DNA of 64,000 nt from Polytrichum commune (GCA_950295325.1 OX485806.1:2542001-2606000); one strand, 5' to 3'. Shown: positions 30,814 through 44,020, counted from the first letter of the stretch. The notes: a model not told the origin generated them from the letters alone. A program made the numbers and translations.

Positions 30814-31438
30814 CACTAAATATGATATTTAGTGTTTGATTGCATTTAGTGTTGTTACCATCCTATCATGTTCAACACTAAATTTCAATTTTTTGATATT
30901 TAGTGTTAGACATGAATGCACCGCCACCTTCCCTACTGCCACCTCCTCTCCTACGAAACAGTCCTCTTCAATCGCTTCTACGTTTCTACCTACTCCACGG
31001 GGAGTCATCAGAAAATATTACGACGAAGCTCCGCAGCTATGAGAACAAGGAGGTATGAGTTCTGTGAGAAAAGTGGAAGCTGTCGTCACCTCCAAACCTC
31101 ATGTGGTACACAACTTCGCTCCTAGCTTGAGCTTCTGGTTCTTTTTCTTCTCTTCTCTTCTTCTCTCCCGTTGTGTGTCATTACACCAAAATTAACAATG
31201 ATAAAAGAAGAATTCCAACATGTTAAATGCTAGAAGATATGTTGGAATTCTTCTTTTATCATTGTTAATTTTTTTCTCATATCTAACACTATATTCGTGC
31301 ATGTAACTTCCACATATTACTATAATTGAAATTTAGTGTTTGAATCCACGGTTAATGTTACTTACTTTCATAGGGTTAGTGATATTTAGTGTATGTGCTC
31401 GTATTTAGTGTATCTAACACTAAATATCATATTTAGCG
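30814..31438. mobile_element. TA-duplicating MITE (mariner-like ends), long form
   Basis: Starts CACTAAATATGATATTTAGT and ends with the inverse (one change, TTTAGCG). Flanked by TA on both sides (30812-30813, 31439-31440). Its termini are themselves palindromic. Related to 43142-43438 inside a MULE. The interior holds a C-rich patch and a long perfect hairpin at 31188-31272. No transposase. Confidence 0.8.
31188..31272. repeat. Perfect 34-bp stem hairpin
   Basis: AAATTAACAATGATAAAAGA plus AGAATTCCAACAT is followed, after a 17-base loop, by its exact reverse complement. It lies inside the MITE at 30814-31438 and is absent from the shorter relatives, so it is probably a secondary insertion or a foldback core. 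Confidence 0.85.
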
Positions 31439-31444
31439 TACTAA

Positions 31445-33460
31445 TGTGGCCCAAACCTTTGTAACATGCACGGCCATGCCCATCCCGTCATCATGCATAC
31501 CATCATGCGGGTAAGAAACATAATCGTCACCCTTGATGCCATTGTCCGGGATTCACCATCAACATGCCCAATTGGATCGCCTTGCCTCATCCGTGGTGGC
31601 AACGATTTTGAATCCCAACAGAATTCCTCGAATGGCGATTTTCGGAAGTGCATGCTCACATCTTGTGGGTGTATGTTCGGAGCTCATTGCAATTAAACCC
31701 TGGAGGCAAATCCACCCATTTACATTTGCCAAACATCATTGCAAACAAAATGGACAGTGCTTCCTATTAACCCTTAAAGGACAATGTTGCCCCACGGGCT
31801 TGGTATTATTTTGGGAGAATCTTGTTCAAAACTTCTACTCCATTGCACCAAATGGGGTTTTTAGAATGCCAAATCGAGCACCTTAGCAAGATCTATACTT
31901 CTTTAGAATAGAGCCTATGTAAATTAATTGGTTAATCATGCTCAAAATGAATTTTAAAAGATATTTTGGGTGTGGTATCGGGAAAGCATATGTCCTTTAA
32001 GGGTTAAGCACATCACCGGCTTCCTACATGCCGCATACATGGAGCATCTTCGCTCGTTAGTTCGTTCAATGCCCTTCCGATGGGACAATTCATGCATGTA
32101 GATGATCTACGATTTCATGATTTTGAGACTACTTAAGGACAGGGTTTTCAAATAAAGGACAAGGAAAACACAAATACATATTCAATGTGACTTAATAAAC
32201 TGATTCGCATGGGTGGCACTAACCAATTTGGCAAAAATACATATCATCACAATAAGAAATTGGATCATGTATTCAACGATTTGCACTTATTTTGAGACTT
32301 TCCAAAGTCTCCGATTAACGAATATAGTGATATGAAGATTTTCTAGAAAGATAAGAATCCTGTAAAGACAAGTCGTGTAGATTCATATGCCAAGGCACTC
32401 CATCGAACCAAGAGGGCAAACTTTTACCCCCCCCCCCCGATAAAACAATTATTCCTTATTCATGAGGTGATTCGCCAAACGATGTCCATTGTTTATGTTG
32501 CTTTGGTATTTCTTTGTGGTTCACGCACCCTTCTAACTTGCAAATCATCCTTATAGTTCTTTAGCACAGATTTAATCTAATCCTAACTTGTTTCACATTC
32601 TCCACTATAAGATGTTAACGTAAACTTGTAACCTACAACATTTGAATGTCGCAATGTTTGTAACTTACACACCCACTTTGTCCTCCTGGAGAGTAGATCT
32701 AGTATATGAATTATGCAAGTCTACCTAATCATACATAAATAACAACATTGGAAGTTATTTTTGACCTTTTGCAGTATGAATGTCAGGATGGACCAAACGT
32801 CAATTGGTCGCACATTCTAGTGATCACAATATAGATGTACAAAAAGAAAAGGAAGTTGTATGCAAAAGGAAAGTACATTCTCAATTGCAAGGGTCACATT
32901 GGTCCAAGAATGTCCACAAGGAGAAAATAAGGAAGGCTAATGCTACAGATGCCAGTGCCAATTCACCATGAAGCAATTGTATTTGTAGCCAAACATTGCT
33001 GAAATCATGTACACTGGGATAAATCATGTTAATAAATAAAAGGTTTCTTGTGCATGGTTAAGTCAAAAGGGGAGCAAAAACCGCTTCTCCTACCATGTTC
33101 GGAGCTCCTGTCAGGTTTTGTAACTTCATCATGTCCCAAGGGGTGGACTCTTTGTTGGAAACCTAAATGATGTGCACGGGTCACTATGAAATTAAACCCC
33201 CTATGTACAAGAAGTTTATATAGAAAAATAAAGGTATTTAACGACATGCTAGAAGATGGAGTCATGTATTTAATATACTAAGCTTTTCAATTTAATGTGG
33301 TAAATGCTTCTACTACATATATAAAATATATCATGACTTAATTAGGCCTTCATTACACACAAACCCACTTTCACTTTCCAATGAAAAAGTCATTTTCATC
33401 TATAGCATGCAACTCATTGATTACACCAAACAAACAAAGACAAGAGTATAATAACTTAGC
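31445..33460. other. Intergenic, nothing identified
   Basis: Contains a poly-C run near 32430-32441. A GC-richer stretch at 31450-31760 looks coding-like on the minus strand but carries no motif I can name. Confidence 0.4.
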
Positions 33461-33470
33461 TGCAATTCGG

Positions 33471-34863
33471 CTCGGGGGGTGCACTGTACTAAACATGTAC
33501 GAGTATACGTGAGTGCACAGGAAGGGTATTGATTTGGACCTTGCCGTATTACGTATACATATGGTATACATGTTATAATTTATAGTTACGTACATATATG
33601 GAAGGCCTTTAAAAAATATACAATAATTGTACTTGTATGGTACTGTTATTATACTACATATCATAAGTTTTCATATTGGATGAAATTAGGATTAACTAGG
33701 ATTAAAGATTTTCGTTAGCAACCTTATAGGGTAGTATGAACCATGTACAAGGTGTCAAGGTAATATCGGGGAAAGAGGCAGTATTAGGGTTTTGAAATGA
33801 TTCGTTCAGCTCAAAGTAACAAGGACCCTTTTCCCCTCCCATCCCTAGGTTTTGTTTTCTTTTTTTGTCGGGTGCTGAAGGTTTTTGTTTTCTCTTTTCG
33901 CATAGCCTGCTTCTTTTGCCGACAACTACTTCATTTTTCCTTCTTTCACCTGTTGCTCCAGCGCTTCTCAGCGTCCCTACGGTTACTGCCGCCGTGGGAA
34001 TCACCGAAAGTCCTGACATTGTCATGGCCTCATTCTGAAATTCCCTCTCTATAAAATGCAAAGTCAGTTGTGGCTTATGTAATGGTAGGGGAGTCTAGAA
34101 ATTTTAAAAATACACTTGTTAGTCAATTGAATGGCAATCCTTCTTTGTCTAAAGATCGGTTGACTCGAATTAAATCTAGTATATTATATATGAAGCCTAA
34201 ACTCCCGAGTGTTGGAAACCATGACACTTTGTTAAAGCTTGGTTGTGACTGTGGTGTGTGTTTTTTGAACACACCTGAAGCTAAAACTGTGAAAAAACGA
34301 GGTAGGCCAAAAAAATCTACTCGAGTTAAGGTTTGGTTTGTTGGGAGAGTTTATAGGATGCGGAGGAAGTTTGATAATCGTTGGGTGGAGTATAGGGATC
34401 CAATTGACTTGATGGACCGTCCATCAAACGTGGAGATTGGTTTATGTTGGTATCAAAAAGGGGCTAACAACAAGTGGACCTATGATCTTACTGATCATTT
34501 GATGGTAGACTTAGAGACAATAATTGCATTGGCTACAATGACATATATTGGTGAATCAAATGTTTATGAGTTACATCTGGGAGATGAAAAAGTTTTCAAC
34601 GACTTTGCTGATGAAAGCTAGGATATTTTGTTATACATATTATAGGGGTTGATTATTGTTCAAAGTATATTTGTATACTTATGTTAATGACTATATATGA
34701 ATGGATGTTTTTTTGTGTATACATATTGTCACTTGTATATTTATTGTTGCAATTGTATGTGTATTACTTCATTTCACAAAAAATAACTTGTATATAGGGG
34801 GTTTTTAGAGTATGCAGTGAACGCACGTGATTCTAGGTTTTAATGAAAGGTGCACCCCCCGAG
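33471..34863 (+). mobile_element. DNA transposon of unassigned family, 1393 bp, CTCGGGGGGTGCA ends, carrying an AT-hook gene
   Basis: Inverted ends CTCGGGGGGTGCA / TGCACCCCCCGAG are exact. An 8-bp target duplication CAATTCGG is perfect (33463-33470, 34864-34871). It encodes one intact 179-codon frame (34082-34621) and no recognisable transposase. A truncated relative of its left 160 bp is at 40603-40764. MITEs with CTCGGGGGG/CCCGGGG-type ends and 8-bp duplications at 1308, 15490 and 53369 look like members of the same superfamily. An 8-bp duplication fits hAT, P or Zisupton-like superfamilies; the ends do not match a family I can name. Confidence 0.87.
34082..34621 (+). CDS. AT-hook protein encoded inside the CTCGGGGGG transposon
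   Basis: A 179-residue frame from the first ATG (MVGESRNFKN). The frame stays open a few codons upstream, and the AGTCAG before it could be an acceptor, so a 5' exon is possible. It contains a minor-groove AT-hook, KKRGRPKKS, at about residue 72, preceded by a cysteine cluster (CDCGVC). A basic/aromatic stretch follows (VGRVYRMRRKFDNRWVEYRD, then GLCWYQKG and KWTYDLTD) that could be a small beta-barrel of Tudor or chromo type, and an acidic C-terminus (HLGDEKVFNDFADES). No DDE or HUH nuclease motif is visible. Being the only intact frame in the element, it may be a DNA-binding accessory factor of the transposon or captured host sequence. Function not known. Confidence 0.65.
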   Translation: MVGESRNFKNTLVSQLNGNPSLSKDRLTRIKSSILYMKPKLPSVGNHDTLLKLGCDCGVCFLNTPEAKTVKKRGRPKKSTRVKVWFVGRVYRMRRKFDNRWVEYRDPIDLMDRPSNVEIGLCWYQKGANNKWTYDLTDHLMVDLETIIALATMTYIGESNVYELHLGDEKVFNDFADES

Positions 34864-35064
34864 CAATTCGGAGAGCATAATGCAAGGAAGCCCATGAGTG
34901 CTTCAAGAGTCTATGGTTTGTAAAAACCTAGAACCCAATTGCAAACTTGAACGAGAACATGCATGATAGTCATTAAGGACTATGACCATATCACAATAAT
35001 GGATGAAATCGTGGATTGGATGAAACCAACACATCCATACCTTAGGCCCTCTTCTGTACATCTA

Positions 35065-35450
35065 CCTTTACTTCATGAAAGTCAATAGCTTCTTTGGGTG
35101 CAAGCATGGCAAAGTGGACCAAAAAAATGCTTCAATATATGAAAAGCATAATTCTTTTGGTCAAAGGTCTAGAAGTAGTAGCAAAGTGTTGTTTACATTG
35201 GAGTTCTTTTATGATGGCCTATATTGTTGTGTTAAATACTCAAATGTTGAATAACAAGTTGAGATCTTCAAAGCTTATCATTAAAAAGTGATGCTCGAAA
35301 AGCAAATGGTTGAAATCTAGTTTTGAAGTTGGAATCTTGTTTCATATTCCTTGAATTCATTATCTACTTGAGGGAGTCATCACAAAACTTTGTAGATACC
35401 ATCAATTTGATGTCATTTTATTGTATTTAAATTTTAGACAGTTACTTGTT
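35065..35450. repeat. Dispersed repeat, intact copy (pair with 42705-42757 + 44021-44350)
   Basis: Shares TAATTCTTTTGGTCAAA, CTAGAAGTAGTAGCAAAGTG, TTCCTTGAATTCATTAT and CACAAAACTTTGTAGA with 44030-44310. The other copy is split by the MULE at 42758-44020, and this copy shows the unoccupied target. Confidence 0.7.
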
Positions 35451-35454
35451 CAAT

Positions 35455-38400
35455 ATCACTATAGTTAGTTTTTCGTTATCACTTAAATACTAACAAAAAA
35501 AACCCCCATGGAACTAGATCAAAGGGATAACTAAGCTAGTGTGTATAAGGGTTAATGTCATATTGAATTAAGGATTTCAAATAACAATCCATGTCTTTTA
35601 TTCCTTCATTTTTTCTTCATTAAGCTTAATTCACACCTTTATGGTTCATTGTGCTTCTTCCGTTGTGTGTGATGTCCGTCCTATGTGCATGTGAACTTCT
35701 ATCACTCTAATTCCATCCTCTTATCAGTTGTGAAGCTCAAAAACTTGGCAAATTGTCAGGGTAAAGTCCAGGGTAATGCCTTTGGAGTGCCACATCGTCT
35801 TTAAGTGTCATGAATTATGCTCTGTGATAATCTCAAATTTAATTCTTCTTAATCTAACTTAAAAGCATTCGGTCATTCTTCCAAGCTGTAATTACCATCT
35901 TCATCTTCAATTTATCTAGTAACTTCATTGAGGGCTATTGCCCTTTTCCTCAGTAATTAGCCTTCACTCTTTATCTCAAATTGAGTAAAAACCGACTCAC
36001 ATGCTTATGGCCATAGTCTGGTTGTAATCCTCATTGATTTTTAGACTTACCATTGATCTTCCTCGCCCTTTTGGCGGTTTGTTTGTCTATTTCAACACTT
36101 ATGGCCACTGCTACTAAGCAATCATGACATCATTTTCATTCCAAAACATAATCCACAATCAAAATTCCACTTCAAGACAATTGCACTTAACAAACTTTTC
36201 CTCTCAATGTCAGAGTTTCAAGACAAATTAGAGTCAGAATCACTCACCTCTTTTAAACTAGTTCTACATCTACAACTATCTTGCTTGAAAATTGCCTAAT
36301 GTTAAGTATTCAACCTCAGTCCCTAAGTGTTGAACCTTCAAGAAAGCTTATTGCTTCTATATTGAGACTACGCTGGATGCAAATGGGCGTGTTGTGATTG
36401 CATGTGGGCACTTAAAAGTAACATCTACTAACATCATATTAATGTTCTCATAATGATTTGGCTTGATTCTTATAATGAAGTCCCTATCATGTGTTATTGT
36501 GGCTCCTTAAAAGGCACAAAAGAAGGTGGCCTTCACAATATGCTAGAGCCCTAAATTGATTATCTAGAAAATACCATTGTCACACAAGCACCACAAACGT
36601 TGCCACAAACGTAGCCAACTGAAGTTCCTATGGAGGACGAGGTTTTCAATAAGGCTTTGAGCCTTGTAAATGGTGCTAAAGCAGATCAGTTCCTTCTTAA
36701 TCATGTTTTTGCATATTTTCATGTCATCCAAGGGAGGCATAAAACTTTGGTTTCTCAATTAAGCACAGCATGTTGGACCCTTTTCAATTGGAGCTGCACT
36801 TCTAGCCCAATGTCGATGGAAATGGAAATTATGGAATGTCCTAAAGCATAGAAAAATTTCCTTGAACGTCATTGGTAACCTCTTCCAACAAACCTATTGT
36901 AACGTGGGCCCCATATAGGGCATCCAAGGACAATTCATTCTTGTTACAATTATCACGTTACGATTACACAGGCCTACACGTGTCGCGGCACATATATATA
37001 ATTCTTTCATTTCCAAAGGCCAACATTACTTTGTTTTGCAAACTTCCTTTTTTTTTCCCACTCTCCTACGTCCGACTTCTTTTTTTTTTGGTGTTACTCG
37101 TGCATGTATTCCCGCCTCTCCCTGAAATTCCCGATGAAATTTGGGAAGACCACATTTGGCAGCTGGTAGCACAACATCATTTAGAAGTGGTGAATCTTCA
37201 AACGTTGAGCATTGTGTGGCACCAATGGCTTGGTAATAACAAACCACAGTGTTGTCCGGGCTCACTGGCAATATATGGAGTACATGTGGCAATGAGAGTG
37301 CGAGGAGGCCGAGAGGGAGCTCAATAGCGGACCATTCAACTCCGGCAACACCTTGGATTGAGAAAACAACACCGACAACACCATCTATAGTGAGATGGTA
37401 ACAACAACAAAATCTTGTGAACGTCGTGACTCCTCTAAATTTGCACACAATTAGTGAGGCAATGTGGAGCCGGTTCACAAGATCCCTTGAACTTATTGGG
37501 GCTATCAAAAATGACTGCCACTTGGTCCGAGATGACCCTAAACTACTGGATGATGGTGGAGAGATACCCAAATCTCAAGGAAGAAGTTGGCGGTTTGAAT
37601 CCCGGCTGTGAAATTTTCTCTCTATTTGACAAAAAACTTATCAGGTGGTCAACTACTTCATGTGCTTTGATGTTGGCATGTCGGCCTTCTGTCTAATTAA
37701 TTCCATGCACCTCACACATGACCACCCACCGTGACTTTTGTCACCAGCTTAGACTAGACGAATCATAGCTCAAGAGAAAATATGCAGTAGTGGTTCAAAA
37801 TCATTGTTCCATGCCCATCACCAAAACCCGTCAAGGTGTATCAAAGACCTATGAAGGTCATTAGACCAAGTTGGGCACCTCCTATCCATAGCCTTCTTGT
37901 TTTTTTTGTGTGCATTCTAGTTTTCTATGACAACCATGGAATGCTTATGCAATGTGGAGATGTTTGTGGAAGTTAACATACACGTTGGCCATGGACATGG
38001 AAATGGCATGTATATTTTTTGGCTAGAAAAAATCCTATAGTTTTCTATCAATGTTGCCCCAACTAGGCCTACACTGCATGTGTCACTTGCCACTATAGGG
38101 ACCATGTCCAATAGGAGGTAGTAGCACTTGTCCCATAACCCTGCTTAGCAAACCCACTCTGGGTTCACATATGAGCTTGCGGCTATGATCAAGGTGAAGC
38201 GTCCCTTATTCACGCCAACACCAGTGGATGGCATTGTCTCTCTTTCTATCTATGTTGTATGTTCTTCTATTGTATATCTCTTTTGCATCAACGACGTGCC
38301 CATGCACTATTTAGTATTTATGGATGTCACACTGATAGATTGTTGCAGAGTGCAAAACATTTGTTATGGGCATATGCTTGTTATTAAATGTTGTTCTATA

Positions 38401-40600
38401 TGTCCTCTATATGCTATGATAGTTTTGTAACATCCCCACATAGATAGAATGTTGTGTAATGTGCAATGTTGACTATAGAGTGTGCAATGCGTTGTGTATT
38501 TTTTTTTAAATACTTTTGAATATATGCAATGTTAAATGCTACTTAATGAATTGCATAGTCTTTTGCATTCTATGAATTTTGTAGCATTCATTCTAATCCA
38601 TCTTGTAACAAAGTTAATTAATGTCACAAACTTAATAAGATCATTTAGCCAATTAATTAATTCCACATAATTATTGATACAAAAAATAATGAGGAATCAT
38701 GGAATGGTATAAGCATATGAGAAGTGATACATGTTACAAGCCGAATTTTCATGTTACTAGGCCTATAAGAAAAAATCAATGCTCAACATATCAAGTATAT
38801 ATATGCAGCTTAGTGTTACATGAGTATCTGTTCACATGAGCACTGCTATGCCAATATGAACACTATGATACATACAGAGCGTTGTGTACAAAGTTAGTGA
38901 GTTTTTAGCATAAAATTAATGATTGTGTGAATGCAAAGGTAGTCAATACCTCAATGTATAGTTTTTGCAAATACAAGCATTGCTATTTCCATGTGAACAA
39001 TGGTTGTTGTCTACTACTTCTAGATATGGTTACATTCTAGGGGAATGTTGCCTGACATTAATGACATGTACTATAACACTACCTTCAAAATGGCTTTCCA
39101 TTGCCTTCGCCTACTTTGTCACTACCCTACAGTGAATCTTTGGAGGTGTAACCTCCATCCACTTTTGGAGGGAAATGCCCCTTTTATTATGAATAGCACT
39201 TCAAACATGTCAATTGTCAACCTCTAGAATTGTGACGAGATCCTCAAAGTCCTTGGGGGTGTCCAAAATGGCTAGAAGCACCGCCAATGATTCACACCTT
39301 AGGGCTTCAAAAAACTCATTTGTTTTGGTACTCAACACATTTGCTATAGCATGTCACAACACCCCCTTAAAATACTTTGGTTAAAACTGGTGGCCATGTT
39401 GCATGTGGCTTGAAATGCACCATGAAACAAAAATGAGAAAATGCAATATGTTACAAATATTTAGGAAATGTAACATGGACCAAAGAATGGATTATTGACA
39501 TGCCCATTGGCTCGCACCTTGCAAAGTGTGTCGTTTCCGCTATCAAGGTGTGTCCCATACAATCCCACAATATGTAAAAATTCAAAGATAAAATGGTAAC
39601 CACATCCCCCCCCCCCCCCCCTTTGCTTGGGATGGTATGGGGACTTGCACTACATTTTGACAAATGATGGCCTGCTCTTTCTTGTTGATTTTTCATAACC
39701 CACGACTCCATGCCCAACATCTCATATATGGAAAAAGTTTTGAGCATGGTAGCTATATGGAAACCTCACACAAAGTCAAAATATAATGAACATGCGTTGT
39801 CTATGATCAACAAAGACCAGTGCCCATCGCAGTAATATGGCACTACCTGTACCTTCACTTCCTCTGGAAATTCTTTCATATCTCTACCCCTTCACTACAT
39901 GTGCTTGCTCATTCGTGGCCAACAAATGCATGTGTCCAAATGATGTGGCATGCAACAAAAACATCTCCCTTTGTTGTCTCCAGTTTTCTTATGTCCACCC
40001 CAACCCACACATTGGTGACCAAAAATTCCAAATGTACGTATTCCAACTTTCAGTTATGGGAGCAAAAACTTCCCAAGCACATTTGTTGCCCACAAGGGGC
40101 ATTCTTAAGGCCAAACCCATGGGAAACACAATACTCTTGCTTCGAGGTGGGCATTTGAGCTCTGTGAGCATTTCTCTAATCTTGCGTGACACGTGGAAAA
40201 CATGTCACATGCATATTCACCAATGGAATGTGCACAAATCCAACAAATTGTGTCAAAGTTGAGATTACTATAGTTTTTGCGCTAAGTTTATGAGATCGTT
40301 GTCCTCTCCATTTAGACGATGATGAGCATGAGGGGAAAGTTTGCCAACCTTTGGTGTGTGGACACTCCCACTTACACTAACATCCTAACTCGCTTTGAAT
40401 CTATGTTTTGCACCTCTACAAATGCAAAAGACTCACCGACAACGGTGTCAACACACACATCTCCACAAGGGAGTCCCTCATGAGCCAAGGAGTTTGTAGG
40501 GACTTGCACATCGTTCCCACCCACAGTGCCCGTAATGTCCATGATGTGGCCATCCTCAAGGTTGATGATGTTGTTGAAGGCGTTTTTGTTGGACAACAAC
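35455..40600. other. Long AT-rich region, no confident gene
   Basis: Poly-C(15) near 39606-39621. A + strand segment at 37100-37230 encodes a weak F-box-like LPEIPDEIWEDHIWQLV that I do not call. Minus-strand segments at about 40190-39990 (LKCPPRSKSIVFPMGLALRM) and 40640-40380 have protein-like composition, perhaps transposon-derived, but no nameable motif. Confidence 0.4.
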
Positions 40601-40602
40601 AG

Positions 40603-40764
40603 CTCGGGGGTGCACCTTTCATAACACATATGAGTGTACATGAGTGCACAAAGGGGTATTGTTATGAACTTTATACAATATATTAATACATATGCTACAC
40701 AAATTATGATTTGTAGTTATGTACATGCATGGAGGATCTCTAGAAAATATACAACATTTGTACT
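40603..40764 (+). repeat. Truncated left end of a CTCGGGGG transposon
   Basis: CTCGGGGGTGCAC and the next ~150 bp align by eye with 33471-33640 (GTGCACA, GGGTATTG, ATGCATGGAGG-type, AAAATATACAA). It is cut at CACTAGTGGAAAAC, a CACTA-like terminus, so the truncation may come from a CACTA insertion whose other end I did not find. Confidence 0.65.
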
Positions 40765-40769
40765 CACTA

Positions 40770-42700
40770 GTGGAAAACTATGCGAAAAGAACCGCAGTCG
40801 TTTTTCCATTGCGGTTCTTTTGAACCATCCTACGAGCTCCTCCCATCAAGTGGGGTTTGGTTTGCCAAAAGCTAAACCCATGCCTCCTCCACTCACTTAA
40901 ACCATTGCTCACGTAGGAGTCATGATTTGGAGTTTGTATCCCCCATGTTGGATGTACAACGTGGCGTGGTACCGCATGGAGGATCCATCACCACTAAACT
41001 TGGCAACCTTCACCAACCAAGCATTGGCATTCTCCTTGTTGCAACCTTGAAATAGGATGTGATAGGCATGGTGCAACTCTAGAAGAGAATCCAAAAAACA
41101 CTAAGAAGCAATACATTGTTGGGGATTATCAACATTTGTGGACTAGCTTATGGTCAAAGAGAGTGAAATGAAAATGGGAGGCCTCATCAAGTTATTGTTG
41201 TAAGGGAAACAAATGTTCGACAACCTTGCAGAGTGGTTTTTTACACAAAAAAAACTTGTAGAAAGGGTGACATCCCCAATTGTGCATAAATATGATGGGT
41301 ATTTGTTGTGGTCATACTCCTCCATCACAAATTTCATGGTTGACTAGACCTTCGCTTGTCACCAGCACTCCCACTACTCCCTAAGCACCAATACTTCATT
41401 TTGTGTCAAAATTATCTGCACATACGCCACCAAAGCATACAACTTAATGTTTGCAGTAGCATGGTTTTAACCTGCGCTCACAAAGGATACCACACTCTTG
41501 GTGACATCGACGATGACTTGGGGTAGCGCATGTGTGTCCGATGAATTTTAAATCACAATGACGCATATGCTACATTGGGTTGTGCAATAGCCACGAGTGT
41601 TGCATAGAGTAGGGGGGAATATTTGTAACATGCAACATGATGGAATGTTGACAGGATATTGAGCATAGTTTATGCCCAAAGCACTTAGAAATGTTGTAAA
41701 GTCAATGTAACATGCGCAAGACAAAGGGCAAGAAAGAATCAAACAACAATGACTGCAAGTGAATGGAAATGGCCCAAACATGAGACTAAAAATATTGCAG
41801 GCATATTGACAATGAAACCCTACATTAACAAACAAACAAACAAACATAAAAAAACTAGAGGCAAAAACAAATGTCATGCTTAGTGTAAAAACATGGGCAA
41901 GAAGATCATTTTCATGGTAGGAGTTGTTTCACTTGATATCTAGCCAAATAAAACCTCATGTACGTTGATAGAATTTTTTGCCACATCGAAGATTTGTTCT
42001 CCACACATCCACATATACCTGAAACTCCAAAAGTGCCCTTCATTTTAGGTCAAAATCCAACATCCGTAAGGAAAAAGGTGGAACAAACCCAAGGCTAGCA
42101 ACGCCTACAAGAGTGGCGGCCTCATAGTGTCCATCGATATTGTGCGATGAGCGGCGCTAGTTGTTTTCAAAAGGAATGATCGGCCACTTGTCCTCTAAAA
42201 TTTGCAGGGGATTGATCGCATGTCGAGGTTGCGCCTGAGTGTGTGTTGAAGGTGCAAGAGAAGGCTTAGGATTCACCATTCTTGATTGTGGGATGGGATT
42301 GAGGGGCTCTGAAGGGGGATTGTAAGATTGCAATGGAGTGACACAGATGGGCTTTCACATTGGCTACAAATAGGACTAGAGGTAGATGGTGCGGAAGGGG
42401 AGTTTGTTGCATAGGATTTCTTTTTGAACGTTTATGGAGTGGTTCATGTGAGGTTGTCCTTACGTTTTAGGATGTGTCCATTTCTTTTGCACTCTCTTGA
42501 GTACAAAGTAGTCAAGGATGTCATCATTGAAGGTGTTTGCGTTAGTGTCCTCGAGTTCCACAACAAAGGTTTGGCTAGTGGGCGCTCATGTCTGTTGTTT
42601 CTGGGGTAGGAAGGCCTGGATTTCACCTTTCCATGGTTGTTTTTTTAAATATAATAATGGGCTTTAGAGCTACAATAGAAGGCCTCATGAGGTTCTTGCC
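40770..42700. other. Probable decayed mobile-element coding, unclassified
   Basis: Minus-strand pieces such as ENANAWLVKVAKFSGDGSSM (about 41020) and FVMEEYDHNKYPSYLCTIGD (about 41320) have protein-like composition but stops between them and no recognisable family. No intact gene. Confidence 0.35.
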
Positions 42701-42757
42701 TCATGAGGTTGACGCAAGCATAGTCAAATGTACGAGAAAAGTGTTATGATATATTAA

Positions 42758-44020
42758 GGGGATCGCTATTTCCACACCTTTCTTGGCTAGATTCACACCT
42801 TTTTGCCGCTTCGGTTGCCGTGTCATTGAGGCGCTATACATGAGATTCTTCATGGTGCATCCGGACCATTGATCCACCAAGGCCCATCCAAGGGCCTCAA
42901 TGATCCTAGGTGGCGGTGGGGTAGGGGGCGGGGGTGGTGCTTGCCACCAAGGCGGGGTGGGGCCGTGGGCCTCATGTCTTTTTTGGGGAGGCCGGATTTA
43001 GGGTGGTGTCGGGCCTAGTGGCTAGGCCTACTTATTATATAACTAGTTAGTTAGCCTTACTCTACTTACTAAATGACTAGTTGGTTACCCTTACTCTACT
43101 TACTAAATGACTAGTTGGTTACTCTACTTACTAAATAACTACACAAAATATGATATTTAGTGTTAGATACACTAAATACGAACACTACACTAAATCTCAC
43201 TAACCCTATGAAAGTAAGTAACATTAAATGTAAATTCAAACACTAAATATCATTTATGGTAATATGTGAAAGTTACATGCACGAATTTAGTGTTTAGTAG
43301 GAAAGAGGTGGCAACAAGGAAGGCGGCGGCGGCGCATTTATGTCTAACACTAATTATCAAAGAATTGAAAATTAGTGTTGAACAAAGTAGGGTGGTAAAA
43401 CATTAAATCTAATCAAACACTAAATATCATATTTAGTGTAGTTGGTTAGCCTTACTCTACTTACTAAATGACTAGTTGGTTACCCTTACTCTACTTACTA
43501 AATAACTAATTGGTTAGCCTTATTCTACTTATGGTCACTCTTCTTAATTGGACATGTATATTTGAGTGGTATATGTGCAAGTCTTGAAGTTAAGCTTTGA
43601 TGCGTTAAAGTATTGGAGAGGCTTACCAACTAGTTATTTAGTAAGTAGAGTAAAGGTAACCAACTAGTCATTTAGTAAGTAGAGTAAGGCTAATCAACTA
43701 GTTATTTAGTAAGTAGAGTAAGGCTAACCAACTAGTTATATAATAAGTAGGCCTAGCCACTGGGCCCGACACCACCCTAAATCCGGCCTCCCCAAAAAAG
43801 ACATGAGGCCCACGGCCCCACCCCGCCTTGGTGGCAAGCACCACCCCCGCCCCCCACCCCACCGCCACCTAGGATCATTGAGGCCCTTGGATGGGCCTTG
43901 GTGGATCAACGGTCCGGATGCACCATGAAGAATCTCATATATAGCGCCTCAGTGACACGGCAACCGAAGCGGCAAAAAGGTGTGAATCTAGCCAAGAAAG
44001 GTGTGGAAATAGCGATCCCC
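42758..44020. mobile_element. Foldback MULE-like element I, 1263 bp
   Basis: Arms of about 340-400 bp are inverted copies, starting GGGGATCGCTATTTCCACAC on both sides. An 8-bp duplication TATATTAA flanks it (42750-42757, 44021-44028). Each arm holds a GC-rich coding-like patch (GCATCCGGACC, AAGGGCCTCAATGATCCTAG) and 34-bp repeats with CTAGTTGGTTACCCTTACTC. The left arm is interrupted by the TA MITE at 43142-43438. The inner arm sequence is shared with element II at 58258, whose 9-bp duplication suggests a Mutator-like mechanism. No transposase. Confidence 0.82.
43142..43438. mobile_element. TA-duplicating MITE nested in MULE I
   Basis: Starts CACAAAATATGATATTTAGT and ends with the inverse; TA is duplicated (43140-43141, 43439-43440). 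It is inserted in the AACTAGTT core of a 34-bp repeat, the same target motif as the MITE at 59501-59900. Confidence 0.82.

Noticed and set aside
33702-34061. Minus-strand frame inside the CTCGGGGGG element
   Set aside because: Opposite to and just upstream of the AT-hook gene, with low-complexity basic composition; likely a by-product of pyrimidine-rich leader sequence.
37100-37230. F-box-like segment (LPEIPDEIWEDHIWQLV)
   Set aside because: Only one weak motif, no continuation, and the frame is surrounded by AT-rich noncoding sequence.
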